The position numbers were made by a program, and so were the translations under genes. Below are positions 1-11,316 of a stretch of 64,000 nucleotides of DNA, piece by piece; the stretch's first letter is position 1, and each line of letters opens with the position of its first letter. Source of the stretch: Hydractinia symbiolongicarpus (lineage: Eukaryota > Cnidaria > Hydrozoa > Anthoathecata > Hydractiniidae). The notes under the pieces were generated by a model. It was not told where the DNA came from and did no database searches. It saw only the letters and a list, made by a program, of their open reading frames with translations. The stretch is taken from positions 16,158,501 through 16,222,500 of the forward strand of contig NC_079886.1 of the NCBI RefSeq assembly GCF_029227915.1, read 5' to 3'.

Positions 1-2050
1 GAGGCAATTATCGAGGGGGGAGTGCACTTGAGGGAAATTATTCAAGGGTACACTTACCAAGAGGAATTGTCCAAGATGGGTTTTGTTCGGAGTAATTATT
101 CAGAGGGCACAAGGAAAAATCATATTTGTAATTAAGTTATCTGTTTGTAATGTTGTTACAGAATTATTTTATAAAAGCAATTTTATGAGAATATAACCCT
201 CAGATTTGGGCTAAAAAGGAAAAAAAAGAACATTCTCGATCCTAAATCTGAGTTTTGCCATGAAGTAAGGATAATCCTAGATGTAAACTCTCTTAAAATT
301 CTTTCTCATGCTACCGATAATTGTTTTTGCGTGTGGTCACTTCTTCTTTGAAATTGAAATGAAAGCATGAAAAATCTTCACGTATCTGCGCGAAATTTCC
401 ATTTGTAATCCAACATTAACGTCACGTTATCTAAATAATATACAAAAGTAGCAAAATAACAACAACAAAGACATATACGAAACACCAAAAGCCATGCTTA
501 AACAGGGATGGAGCATCATTCCTTAAATTTTCAAGATTAAATTTTAAACTGCTGGTCGTCGTTCCTGTTACAGCTGTGAAGTCATTTGCTTTATGTTGTT
601 AACTAATAAAATTATTTTGTCACTCTTCCCTGGTGTAATTGTGCAAGATTGCATTTTTTTCAGTTTTTCTTTTTGCGTCATTTTTTTATTATATTATTTT
701 TTTGATTTGTCCATTTCTTATGACAATTAGTATTTTTTGCCAATGAATGAAGTTTTTTTATCAGGAATAGCAAAAATAACGAAAATAACCCCTTCTTGTT
801 AGGTTGAAGATTCCACATTCTTCAGTGACGTAACCACAATTTTAATATTGGGAGGGGGGGCTATATAGAAAAATTACATATATAAAGTGCACTTTATATA
901 GTGGCTACGCAAGGCTATGGTGGGCGCCGAGTGGGAAATTTTTAAATTTTACATGTCTAGATTAGCGGAAAATACTCTAGAAAAGCTGCATTGTTTCATT
1001 GGCATCAAAATTTCCATCAGAAACCAAAAGGTAGAAAAAGATATATACATATTTACATTACACTACTACAATAATGTAAAAAAATATAAGAACACTAAAA
1101 ACTTTAAGGGTGCTGGCACTTTTTAGAAAATGCGGTTCAAAGCTGATTACGATCGTTCGCTAACAGTATTTGTAGCAGGCATAACTAACATCAGTTTTCC
1201 CAAATTTATAACGTCAAACAAAAGTAGTTTTCATGGGTTATCTAACTTTTGGAAAAATGACACTAAATCTCTCTCTTTTTCTCTCTTTCTTGGTGGTTAC
1301 GGCACTGTTCTTCAAGTTAAAATACTTTGCGGGATCTTAATTAGCAGGTACAAAATAAATGTCGAGAAGAATGTGTCGTCGAAGAAATATTTTTGTCGGG
1401 AAATTATTTAGTTAGTGTATAGTGTATAGTTAGTATTTAGCATAACCTATGCTAAATCTAAGAAGATAGAAATATCTCTATTTTGATCCTTCTAGGCTAA
1501 ATATTCTATTTGCGTTTTTATATTTCGTATCTTAGAATTTGGCTGATTATTTAAGAAAAGTTCTTGTATCGTGGAACGAGAAAGTAAGGCACAAAACCCT
1601 TTTTTTTTAATTTTTTTTTTTAATAACACTAAAAATAAAGACCCCACATACTTCTGATATTAATTCGACCCCATATCTATCCATATTTTTTAATCATCTT
1701 GTTATGTTCTGTTGAAGATTCCCTTTCTTTTTTCCAGGCAGGTTTAGCTAAAAAAAGCCATGATTTTGAAGAAGGTTTCTAAACTTTTCACAAGAATTGT
1801 ATAGAATCCCGCTGACATTACTAAAAATTACCAAATAATGGCAATACCTTCTGCAAAAGAACTAGTGAATAGTGGATAAAGTTTGTTCAAAATAAAGTAC
1901 CCTGTTCAATTAAATAGAAAATTTCCGAGGGCAGTTTTCATCAATTGTTATTCATTATAGTATAACATACCGAATAGATAGAAACCTGCTATAACTCTAC
2001 AAATGTAAACACCATAAAAACTTTTGCCTCTTTATATATGAGGTTGGTTT
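1..2050. other. gene-free AT-rich stretch
   Basis: No convincing coding sequence on either strand. The longest open frames, at 917-1126 and 1130-1411, have no recognisable motif and amino-acid composition typical of random AT-rich DNA. A G-run near 851-859 and several A/T homopolymers are the only structure noticed. Confidence 0.6.
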
Positions 2051-2068
2051 CTTTTATCTTTCTAGCCG

Positions 2069-3300
2069 TTGTTCGGGATTCCCTGTCAAAGATTTTCTTC
2101 TCATCCTAATCAAATTGATGACTTCTGTTCCAGCTCTGGTCCGCAATTTTGTTTTTCTTCACATCTCCGCGCGCATATTTTCTTGAACTCGTTTCATAAA
2201 CTTTCTTTTTGTTTTGCCCATATATACTGCATCACAATCTTTACACGGGATTTCGTAAGCAACATTGCTTTGTTCTTCTAGGTTTATTTTTTCTTTTGGT
2301 TTAAAAAAAGTGCTTCGTAGGGTGTCTTTAGAGTTAAGAATGCAGTTGATCTTGTGTTGCCCTAAAACTCGACAAAAAAGATATCGCTGGTACCTGGTAC
2401 GAAGGGTAGGAATGCTGATGCGATAAATTCCACTGATGTTTCCTTGCTGTCTCGGTTGCATCTTCTCTTAATTTTTTTTTTTTTCTACTTGCGTGATGAC
2501 TGTATTCATTTGCAATTAATGCATCCTTTACATGTCGAATTTTTTCTTTCCTCTCCTTTTTGTTACTAACTACGCTGTTGGCACGATTTAGTAATGAAAT
2601 TATGGCTCTTTCTTTGCAAGATTTCTGATGGTTTGATTCGAAGTTAAGGTACTGGACAGTGTGTGGTGGTTTACGGTATAGTGAAACTGAGATGGAACCA
2701 TTCTTGCGTTTGGCCAAAGTGTCCAGGAAAGCAATATTCCATCTTGTTCAAGCTCAACAGTGAATTTAGTTTGTTTCATGGAACTCTTCTAGATGGGATT
2801 GTTTGATTATGGCGAATACGTCGTCAACAAATCTTCTTCAAACCTTTAGATGTCTATCTGGTAACTAATGTTGTTGTCTCATTGCATCTGTATTTCTGTA
2901 ACTACTTATGATGCAGGGCCTTCCATGGCAACTCCACTTGCTTAAAAACGCAGAAAATCCGGTTCTGGAATCTTTGTCTTTTCACCGAATGCAGCATCGT
3001 TTTCGATAAGGTCTTTAATGATGTTTAAGGTGTCTTTTTTATTGGAACATTTGCGTAGAGTGATGTGACACCAAATGATACCACGCATTCGCCGTCTGCT
3101 ATCTTTTTTTTTCAGATGTATTTCGAGATTTCTTTTGAGTTTTTGCTGTGATCACTTGCTGTAAATTTGTTGAGGATGGAAGCAAAAAATTTTGATAGAT
3201 TGTATAACGGTGTTGCAGTGCAGGAGATTGTTGGTAGAATTGGATTTTCCTGTTTATGAATTTTTGGTAGTCCGTAAACCAGCTTTAATCCCAAAAACAG
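2069..3300 (-). mobile_element. Penelope-like retroelement fragment (RT plus GIY-YIG), decayed
   Basis: On the minus strand the fragment reads from about 3300 down to 2090. It starts with an RT finger segment around 3290-3230 (LVYGLPKIHK), then a palm segment near 2930 (GVAM-GPAS, RT motif B). An FVDD catalytic box is at 2820-2831 in the context RRFVDDVFAIIKQSHLEE. A thumb/linker follows (LLNRANSVVSNKKERKEKIR), and a GIY-YIG-type endonuclease start near 2240 (YEIPCKDCDAVYMGKTKRK). RT followed by a C-terminal GIY-YIG nuclease is diagnostic of Penelope-like elements. Frames shift between blocks, so it is dead. No hammerhead-like tail was found at its 3' end. Confidence 0.85.
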
Positions 3301-3673
3301 AATTGCATATTATACACACGCATTTTTCCTAATAACTTAAGAATGCCCTGATCATAACAAATATACTTTGTGATGAAATGACCAATCAGGTCACGCATAT
3401 TTTCTGAGTTGGTATAATAATCTTGATATAACACAGTTTTTTACCGTTAATTCTCTAATTTAACGCGTGTTCTAATTAACGCGTAGCACCATTTTTTAGG
3501 GAAAGTCGTAATTTATTTCCGTCCAATTATTAACGTGTCGCCGAAATTTAGAATAATTTATTTTCGTCTAATTATTTCGCTTATCAAACCATAACGATAA
3601 ACATTTTCTGGTTGAAGAGACAAAACACACAATAAAGATAATCTTTTTTTTGTAATTTTCAAGTTTTTTATTA

Positions 3674-4025
3674 TCAACCTAGATATTTCTGGATATTTAA
3701 CAAATCAGTTGAAAAAGTATCATTAATAACGTCTTCTTCATCGTCAATACATTCCAAAGCCTTTGTCATAAATTTCTTGTAAAAGTCTGCATTACGAACT
3801 TTGTTGGGATGCGATGTCGTGATTCCACAGACTTTGAAAGAGCGCTTCACAATATGGTCAAATGCTTCCTTTATTCAATTTACTATTTGTTGGCGTGTTA
3901 AAGTTGGGATTTTAAAATTTGGATCTTTGTTTAAAAGGGAATTTTACTATAACACTTGTAATATAATTCACCCAGCATCTTAAGGTAGCTTTGAACGTCT
4001 TACTCAAACAAACATCCATCGGAAG
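3674..4025 (-). mobile_element. pogo/Tigger-like transposase C-terminal fragment
   Basis: Minus-strand translation gives a DDE-1 (pogo/Tigger) C-terminus. PMDVCLSKTFK lies near 4020, and further on IVKRSFKVCGITTSHPNKVR is followed by an acidic tail and a stop at 3674. These match the conserved 'P-(L/M)-D-V-x-(I/L)-x-K-x-F-K' and 'KSFxVCGI' blocks of that family, as known from the literature. A stop and a frame change separate the two blocks, so it is a pseudogene. Sequences with shared AATTTAACGCGTG cores near 3450 and, inverted, near 5190 may be its terminal repeats, which would place the insertion between the two PLE pieces. Confidence 0.6.
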
Positions 4026-4059
4026 AGGTGAAGAAGAAAAAGAAAGCCAGGAATAATTA

Positions 4060-5375
4060 GAATGTAATTTTTTGTTGTAATATTTGTATATTGTTATGAT
4101 CAAGTGTTTTAAATAAATCTTAATTTACCGCGTTTGAATCTTTTTCCGTCCAATTATTAAAGGAGAGGCGAACAAAAAGTTTTTTGTGGCAGCCAGAAAA
4201 TAAATTTTAAGCGAGTGAGAAAAAATATACATTTCTGAATCCTAAATTCCACTAACATAACTACTATAATGACAAATAAGAAACTATAATTCACGACTAA
4301 GTACCTAATATATCTTCCTAACCACATTTTTACAGAAATTTCATGATTGTATGGGGTGAAAAGAAGTAGGTTTTAAATGTACTTTTCTAGTAAACATCAA
4401 ACACAACATCTTTGGCTTGAGATAACCTACGTACTAAAGTAGTAACAGCTTCTTATAGCCTTCGTTAAAACTTTTTGGAACTTAAGGAATATCTGTTATG
4501 GCCAACAACAATATTGTTTTTATGTTTTAAGTCATTTTCTACAACATACTTCGAGCTTCAAACATGAAATTCGTTATGATGAGATGACGCCAAATTTAAT
4601 AAATAAGCAGACCGGAAACATTCAATAACAAATCGAACGCGTAAGGAAGATTCATCTTTATTCACAAACTTTAATTTCTTTTTTTTTTTTTACTTAAAAG
4701 TTTGTTCAGTAAGGTCAATAATGAAAATATGCTCGTCACATGTTGTTCAACATTTTTGCTATTTTGATCCACAACTTTCTTGTTTAATTATTTTGTGTGT
4801 ATTGATCCGTGGACATCACACTGTTTTATATTATGGTTCTAGTGCGTTGTCGTTCTGCAACGTTTATTATATGAGAAAAACATCGAATTCAATCTCTACG
4901 AATACGAACTCTACTAATATATTTCAATATAAAAACATTTCTTAGCTTTTGTTCAGATTTTTTTTATTATGATGGCTGTAACATGCAGATTTATTGATTA
5001 TTGACAGCAGACCAAGACAGTTGGTCTAGTCTTCAAAATCAGCGGTGTCATCATGAACTGTTGTTCAGCAGCCGTGCCGTGCGCTGTTCGCATCTCAAAA
5101 TGAAATGTTATAATTTTTTCAGTCTATTTTTCTACGCGTGCCGTCCAAAATATTTATTTTTTGCCACGCGTTAAATTATTAAATTCACCTAATTGGCGCC
5201 TTATTAAGTAAGCATCATGGCTAATCAGTCAAAACGCCATTGGAAGTATTTATTTCTCTTTTGCTAATCGAGGCAGTTATTACTTTCAAAACGTTTATAA
5301 AGATATTTAGGCCTATTACCGTCACGTTATGTTTTTTCATAAAATTAATCATGGTCTATTCATTCATTTATTCAT
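4060..5375. other. gene-free spacer, probably transposon interior
   Basis: No coding motif recognised. 4110-4160 repeats the string TTTCCGTCCAATTATTAA also present near 3515, in the same orientation. 5130-5200 contains ACGCGT-rich sequence matching, inverted, that near 3460. This is probably non-coding parts of the pogo/Tigger-like remnant. Confidence 0.4.
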
Positions 5376-5478
5376 TTGAAACACTACAAACAGAGGCAAA
5401 TTTTTCGTTCTCACAGCAAAATAAATTTAATGAAGCAGGACGGCTAATATCGAATTTTTGCCGCCACAAGACGAAAGG

Positions 5479-5586
5479 TGTGAAGAAAGTGTAAGTACAG
5501 ATCAAAAAAGTCTTATGCTCATCATTTCTAAGTGTGAAGAAAGTGTAAGTACAGATCAAAAAAGTCTTATGCTCATCATTTCTAAG
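5479..5586 (+). repeat. perfect 2 x 54-bp tandem duplication
   Basis: Two identical adjacent 54-bp units, at 5479-5532 and 5533-5586, lie inside the decayed PLE. The length is a multiple of three, so one frame gains 18 residues. Complete identity means the duplication is recent compared with the decay around it, or arose in assembly. Confidence 0.9.
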
Positions 5587-6371
5587 GGAATAGAAAGTGT
5601 GACAGGTCAAGGGATTACAAAGTTCGATGTATGTATATTTCTGCGAGTTGCCATGGGAGGCCCTGCATCATCAGTAGTCGCAGAAATGCAAAGAAAGTGT
5701 CATATCTTCATTACTGAATCGTGCCAACAGCGTAGTCAGTGACAAACAGGAGAGGAAAATAAAAATTCGACGTGTAAGAAATGCATTAATCGCAAATGGA
5801 TACAGTCGTAAAATCATCACGCAAGTAGAAAATAAAATAAAGAGTAGATGCAACGGAGACAACAAGAAAAAATCAGAGGAATTTATCGCGTCAGCATTCC
5901 TACCCTTCGTACCAGCGAGATCCTTCGTCGAGTTTTAAGGCAACACAAGATTAAATGCATTCTTAACTCTAAAGACACCCTAAGAAGCACTTTGTCTAAA
6001 CCAAAAGACAAAATAAACCTGGAAGAACAAAGCAATGTTGTTTACGAAATCCCGTGTAAAGATTGTGATGCAGTGTATATGGGCGAAACAAAAAGAAAGT
6101 TTAAGCAACGAGCACAAGAACATATGTGCGCAGTGAGAAACGGAGATGTGAAGAAAAAGGAAATTGCGGACCACAGCTGACAGAGAATCCAGAACAACGG
6201 CCAGGAAAATTAAAGAAACCATCAACAGTGTAGAACATAACAAACACATAAAGAGCAATTTTAATTACCGTAATTAACTGTAATTATCAGCTCGTTTCTG
6301 ATTGGTTAATTTTTATAAATTTCGATCATCTGCAATTATATAAATACATGCGCAACATCATTTTACTTTAG

Positions 6372-6403
6372 CCGATGATGGGAGAAGGATCTCCCGAAAC
6401 GTC
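6372..6403 (+). ncRNA. hammerhead-like ribozyme core in PLE tail
   Basis: Reads CCGATGA, then an extra T, then stem II GGGAGA/TCTCCC with an AGGA loop, then GAAACGTC. Hammerhead cores are CUGANGA, stem II, GAAA, and a UH cleavage site. Here U4 is C, and one base is inserted before stem II, so activity is doubtful. GAAACGTC followed by CTAAA able to pair with the upstream TTTAG fits stem III/stem I of the minimal type I hammerheads published for Penelope-like elements. Confidence 0.6.
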
Positions 6404-6429
6404 GCCTACTAAACTATCATGTTCAAGAA

Positions 6430-7110
6430 ATGATAAACTTTCCACAGTAAAATTTATTTTCATTTATAAACTTTTTAAAGAAAGTACTAGTTTATAAATT
6501 AAGAAAAATAAATTATTTATTATTATAAAGCTATTTTTTTGGCACTGGCTAAGAAAACTTCATGTCATAGCAGGCTGATTCTAACCTGGCTAACCGGGCT
6601 TATGTAATAATTCCCTTAAACTCGCTGCAAAAACAATCTTAATTTTTGCTGACGCCAGCGTAACCAATTTTAATTGTTCTGTAAATGCGCGCATGTTAAA
6701 CTGCACAACTACCACGTTGCGCTGTAGAGTTTAGATAGTTAAATGCTAAAAAATGCAAACTGTCCATCAATTTTTGTCTTAGATTGTATCCAAAGAATGC
6801 TTGGTCAGCTCTACTCAGGTGCCGGATTAAGCCTACTTGCTTACGACTATCTTCCATTTATTTTTCGCGGGACTTTCTGCGATCGAAAATATTAGGAAAT
6901 CGAGTTTTTGGGCGACTCTAAGCGATTGTTTATCGTATTTTCACAAATATGCAGGACGTAGCAAGCACAAAAAATGAAAACTAACTCAAAAACGTTACTT
7001 GCCATAAAAAGTAACAAAAAATAGTTTCAAAGGACTCTTTTGTTCTACTGGAAAACAAATAATTGATCAACAACTTGGAATATACTTAATATATTTGCGA
7101 AAGTGTCTTA
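6430..7110. other. intergenic, nothing recognised
   Basis: No coding sequence, repeat array or hairpin of note was seen on either strand. Confidence 0.5.
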
Positions 7111-7111
7111 T

Positions 7112-9250
7112 TCACATGTTTATGTGATTCTTAAGGCCAATACATCTTCTTATTTGAAAGCAAATTATTTTAAAAATAGCAACAACAACTAAAACAACAA
7201 TAATTAACAATGGTGCTGTTAAAATGACATGTTGAATCCAAACACTGTTTATGATTGCATTGATGCCAGGTACATTTGATTGATCGTTCATGTAAACAAA
7301 AGCATAAAACAAGTTCGCGATATTGATTATCATCAAAAAAGACAACGAAATAGTGTCTAATGGGTATTAAAATGTTGCTACGATATGGCGACACATAAAG
7401 ACGATGTACAAGGTAAGATAACAGTAAAGGTATCGTTAACCTTATTCATGCAACTGGATTCATCAAAAAATTGCAAATGACGGCAATCAATAATCGCCGC
7501 ACAATTACTACTGACTCCCAATTGTTTGGCCAGATCTGCTTAATCTAAACGCACCAGTAAACATTTCACATACGTCCTGGATTTTTTAAATTCATCTCTG
7601 TTAACATTGAAGGTGATCTGGCGATAAACATTGTGAAAGTAGTGATAGAAAGACGCAAGGGAAAAAGCTAAGAAGAAGTTTTAGGTTCAGTTTTCTTCTT
7701 TGCAGCATTTTTATCGAAAATGATCAGAATGAAATATTGCCACCATGTGTAACATATAATATCAGCTTTGATAAACAAGTGGTTCTGGTTACCTATTTCC
7801 ACACAATGGAGCATGGTTAAACAAAATGTGGCCACACCAGTGTAACTAAGTAAAGCGACTTGTATGAAGCAGCTCCATATTTTGTCCATGACTTGACATT
7901 GGCTAAAATGTTCAAAACATTTTGATTTTATCTGTTTTTTTATTTGAAGAATGAGAACAATGAAACCAACAGCAAAAACGAGCACCAAGAATAGCATGAA
8001 CACGTTGCTTATTTTGATTACTCGTTTAGAAACAGCAACAAGATTATTAACGGGACATATTTTCGATAAGTATAATTAAATCAACTCAAAGTCAAATATG
8101 TTCGAGATTGTGGTTTTAAATTGCTGTAAATAACCGTAACTGTCTTGTTCTCTGGCTGGTATATGTATCAAAACTTCTATTTGGTAAAAAAAATATAGAA
8201 TGGTCTTTATGCTAGAAGCAATGTAGCTATTCTCATTGTCGCTGTTTCGTTTTTCAGTTTTGTTTTTTATTCTTTTTTATTCTTCTTCTTCTTTTCTTCT
8301 TCTTTTCTTCTTCTTTTCTTCTTCTTTTCTTCTTCTTTTTCTTCTTCTTTTTCTTCTTCTTCTTCTTCTTCTTCTTCTTCTTCTTCTTCTTCTTCTTCTT
8401 CTTCTTCTTCTTCTTCTTCTTCTTCTTCTTCTTCTTCTTCTTCTTCTTCTTCTTCTTCTTCTTCTTCTTCTTCTTCTTCTTCTTCTTCTTCTTCTTCTTC
8501 TTCTTCTTCTTCTTCTTCTTCTTCTTCTTCTTCTTCTTCTTCTTCTTCTTCTTCTTCTTCTTCTTCTTCTTCTTCTTCTTCTTCTTCTTCTTCTTCTTCT
8601 TCTTCTTCTTCTTCTTCTTCTTCTTCTTCTTCTTCTTCTTCTTCTTCTTCTTCTTCTTCTTCTTCTTCTTCTTCTTCTTCTTCTTCTTCTTCTTCTTCTT
8701 CTTCTTCTTCTTCTTTTTCAAATAAAACATAGACGACACATTCTACCCTGTGGTAGATAAATTTCTTCTTAAAAGCAAAATAATTTGGTCCTTGTTCACA
8801 AAGTATTTTGACATAGCCATCATTAAAAATACAAACACTTTTTTATAGTACAACAAGAGAATCACGTAACACACACTATACATTACATACAACAACCATG
8901 ACGATGCTGTATGACAACCATCACTCTTAACACAGTTGTCACTGAAGTAGTTCAATGGAAACCCTTTTATGCACGTTTCACATAAAATCTCTTCTTCGTG
9001 TTTCTTGTAGTCATTATAGGATTCACATTGACGGGAACAGGAGTGAGACGAAGGGCACAGCAGAAAGTGTATATGATTATCTCTATTAACATATCCCCAA
9101 AAATGACCTTGAATTTTAATTTCGTAGTCACACCTTCCGCCTGGAGGACATGTTATGCATGTAAGATTAGATCCTTTTGTAATGAAGTTTTCTTCTTTGA
9201 AACTTCCTGAAAACGTAATAATGCTTTTATCGAGCACTACGAGTTGAGTG
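7112..9250 (-). pseudogene. cysteine-rich multi-pass membrane protein, decayed
   Basis: On the minus strand, 9240-8760 encodes an extracellular Cys-rich block: CITCPPGGRCDYEI, HFWGYVN, LLCPSSHSCSRQC, then ETCIKGFPLNYFSDNC. A first TM helix follows (WLLYVMYSVCYVILLLYY). Further TM segments are at 8003-7668 (VFMLFLVLVFAVGFIVLIL; HCVEIGNQNHLFIKADIICYTWWQYF), about 7500-7390 (WESVVIVRRLLIAVICNFL) and 7345-7112. I associate this Cys-block plus serial-TM layout with a large family of uncharacterised cnidarian receptor-like proteins; that is from memory. An in-frame TGA near 7447 and frame changes between blocks argue for a pseudogene, although some gaps could be introns. The 5' end is cut by the DIRS element near 9250. 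Confidence 0.55.
8281..8715. repeat. (TTC)n/(GAA)n trinucleotide microsatellite, ~435 bp
   Basis: Imperfect CTT/TTTTC units at 8281-8351 run into an essentially pure TTC tract at 8352-8715, about 120 uninterrupted triplets. It lies between coding blocks of the Cys-rich membrane gene, where an intron would be expected. The poly-Leu and poly-Lys frames it produces are artefacts. Confidence 0.97.
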
Positions 9251-9254
9251 CGCC

Positions 9255-10003
9255 TTAAAAATAATTGCTCCACTCCCGCAGCTTGCAACATTTTACAGTT
9301 CCATCTTGCAATAGTGCTAGATGTACAGCTTTGTGGGGTGAAACATAACTTATGAGAAGCCTTTTTTCATCGTTACGTAGACCACTAGTTCTAGCAAGGT
9401 ATTCTGTAAGGTTTTGCACAACACAGACTTTCCTGTTAGTGGGATTGCAAGAACTTTCAATGGTTTCTGGTGATTTGTCAGTCTACTTTGTTTGAGTAAA
9501 CTTTGAATAAAGAAAACACAATTTCATTTTCCCGATGCAAACTATGTAAAGATAAATCACTGAGTGTTTGTGATCGTTAACAACTATGAACACACATCAA
9601 GACAGCTAAACGTTGCGTTAATAATTGTAAAGATAACTCTTCTGGTGGTGGCAAAGAGTCAAGGTACCTCAACACGACATCCACATCAAAAGTGATTGCA
9701 TATCAAGGAAGAGTTGGTCTTTCCTTGAAAATGCTACGCAATAAACGTTTGATTATCTGTTGGTTGCCAATGTTATACCATGGTCAGGGTTTTATTATAG
9801 ATGATAGCTAGAGCAGATCTAGCTGTATTTAAAGCAGAGTATTCCAGCTTGGTGGAGTAAAATAACTTGTCTAAAAAATCTGAACCTGCAACCGTAGGAG
9901 CTGAGGTTGAATCAAGGTTATTGATGCTGCAATATTTAAGCCATTTCTTGATATAATGTGCATATTGCTTCCTTGTTCCAGAAGTCCATGATTTAATAAG
10001 CAA
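9255..10003 (-). pseudogene. tyrosine recombinase domain of DIRS element, truncated
   Basis: The N-terminal SAM-like DNA-binding part is at 10003-9773 (SWTSGTRKQYAHYIKKWLKY). A stop-interrupted frame then follows through 9770-9480, with RSQTLSDLSL as the probable first catalytic arginine region. Next come VQNLTEYLARTSGLRNDEKR and ISYVSPHKAV at 9440-9330, and STIARW near 9300. The downstream HxxR and tyrosine nucleophile are absent because the element is cut off. It would have mediated integration of the circular cDNA; this copy cannot. Confidence 0.75.
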
Positions 10004-10139
10004 AGACTTTACCTTGTCAGAAACATCAAATTGTACAATCAGATTCGAATCAGCACTGTAAAAAGCTCCATGTTCTTGTGTAGTGAATGGAGTAACGACG
10101 GTTGATTCAGAAGAAATAGCTGCTCCCTAGAAGGTAAAA

Positions 10140-10514
10140 TTACATAAGGATTTGTAACAGCAATCTGGAGAAGTAATGGATACCAGGATTGATTCGCCCA
10201 ATTTGGTACAATGATCAAACCTTTAATTTTACCCTGAATTGCTTTATGAACAACTGTATCTACACAGGCGAAAGGAGGAGAGCAATAGACTTTTTGACCA
10301 TGTCAATTAATAGTGAAAGCATTTGCATGTGTCGCACAAGGGTCTTGTTTATGTGAAACAAATGTAGCCAGTTGGGTATTGATTCTACTGGCAAATAAAT
10401 CAATATCAGGGAAAAATTGAAAGTGTGAAACAATGTCCAGAAAGATCTTTTCACTGAAATTCCATTCTGTTTTAATTTTATGCTTCCTAAATTCTACATC
10501 AGCTCCTACATTAA
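10140..10514 (-). pseudogene. DIRS post-RNase H conserved domain
   Basis: The minus-strand frame reads EWNFSEKIFLDIVSHFQFF, then DIDLFASRINTQLATFVSHK and SPPFACVDTVVHKAIQGKIK. The 'IDLFASRxNxQ' and 'PPF' motifs are typical of the segment between RNase H and the recombinase in DIRS/Ngaro polyproteins. The frame is continuous with the RNase H end at 11268 if the intervening TTAA MITE and one TTAA copy are removed, which dates the MITE after the retrotransposon. Confidence 0.75.
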
Positions 10515-11263
10515 CCCTATTCGGTCCGGGGGGGGGGGGCGGATTCCGCCCCCCCTGACGGTTTTTTTTTAATAACTCCTGATTGCTTTGTTATATGGCT
10601 ATGAAACTTACTGAGTTTCAACATTTATCTATTAGACACCTGCATGCAAATTTTTTAGGTCCCATACCTTTCAGAGGCTTTGATATTGGCCATTACTCGA
10701 AACTACCCCTAAAAATCTCAATGAAATCCTTATAATGGAGAAAATATAATAACTCCTGTTAGGATTATCCTTAGAACTTGAAACTTGCAACACAACTTTG
10801 TTTCATTAAGAAGAATCATTTTGATTAATTTGAACACGTGACTAATCCGATTTCCCGATTTTGTCGGATTTTACCCGAAAATCGGAAAAAAACGGATTTT
10901 CGGGCAATTTTTGGCAATTTTTTATCAGATCCATGTAAAAACCGGAAGATATGTTAAATAACTTTTATTTAGCTTTCAGAAACTTCAAACAGAATGTAAA
11001 AATTCGCTCTAGAACAAAAGTAATTATATTTTAAGCAGATAGTGGCATTTTTAACAATTTTTAAGCTTTTGATGACGTCACAGAAAATGTGCTGACGCAA
11101 GCAAATTTTTTTTGGCGCCATTTTGTTCCTTTTATGACGTACTATAAGTGTGCCAAGTTTGATTCAATTTAAACAACCCTATGAAAAGTTATTGAGGGGG
11201 GGCGGAATCCGCCCCCCCCCCCCCCGGTCATAGTATGTTCGAAAAACCCCGGACCGAATAGGG
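10515..11263. mobile_element. 749-bp TTAA MITE (piggyBac-type ends)
   Basis: Perfect 17-bp terminal inverted repeats CCCTATTCGGTCCGGGG (10515-10531) and CCCCGGACCGAATAGGG (11247-11263) are flanked by TTAA on both sides (10511-10514, 11264-11267). TTAA target duplication and termini starting CCCT are characteristic of the piggyBac superfamily. Inside each end is a G-run/C-run palindrome around GCGGAWTCCGC. No coding capacity was seen. Two related copies occur at 23.66 and 56.18 kb. Confidence 0.9.
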
Positions 11264-11316
11264 TTAAGAAGCCCTGGAATGTGTGATATAGTAAGCCAGT
11301 TGTCATCTTTAATGGC

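Larger units (their letters stand above)
5380..6420 (+). mobile_element. Penelope-like retroelement fragment, internal deletion
   Basis: Closely related to the minus-strand copy at 2.1-3.3 kb. RT motif B is at about 5645-5685 (RVAMGGPASSVVAEMQ). The sequence then jumps directly into the linker (LLNRANSVVSDKQERK), so the segment that should carry the YXDD box is deleted near 5700. The linker leads into a 110-codon frame (5848-6180) with the GIY-YIG start YEIPCKDCDAVYMGETKRK and an EH motif (RAQEHM). The element ends with a hammerhead-like core at 6372-6403. The missing palm catalytic motif makes it non-functional for reverse transcription. Confidence 0.85.

Noticed and set aside
8236-8760. Open frames of 174 codons (poly-Leu, +) and 161 codons (poly-Lys, -)
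   Set aside because: They are the translation of the TTC/GAA microsatellite; no start context, no flanking domain.
9250-9370. Initial reading of 9250-9370 (-) as the receptor N-terminus
   Set aside because: The STIARW...QAAGV block fits the tyrosine recombinase better and continues the DIRS frame upstream.
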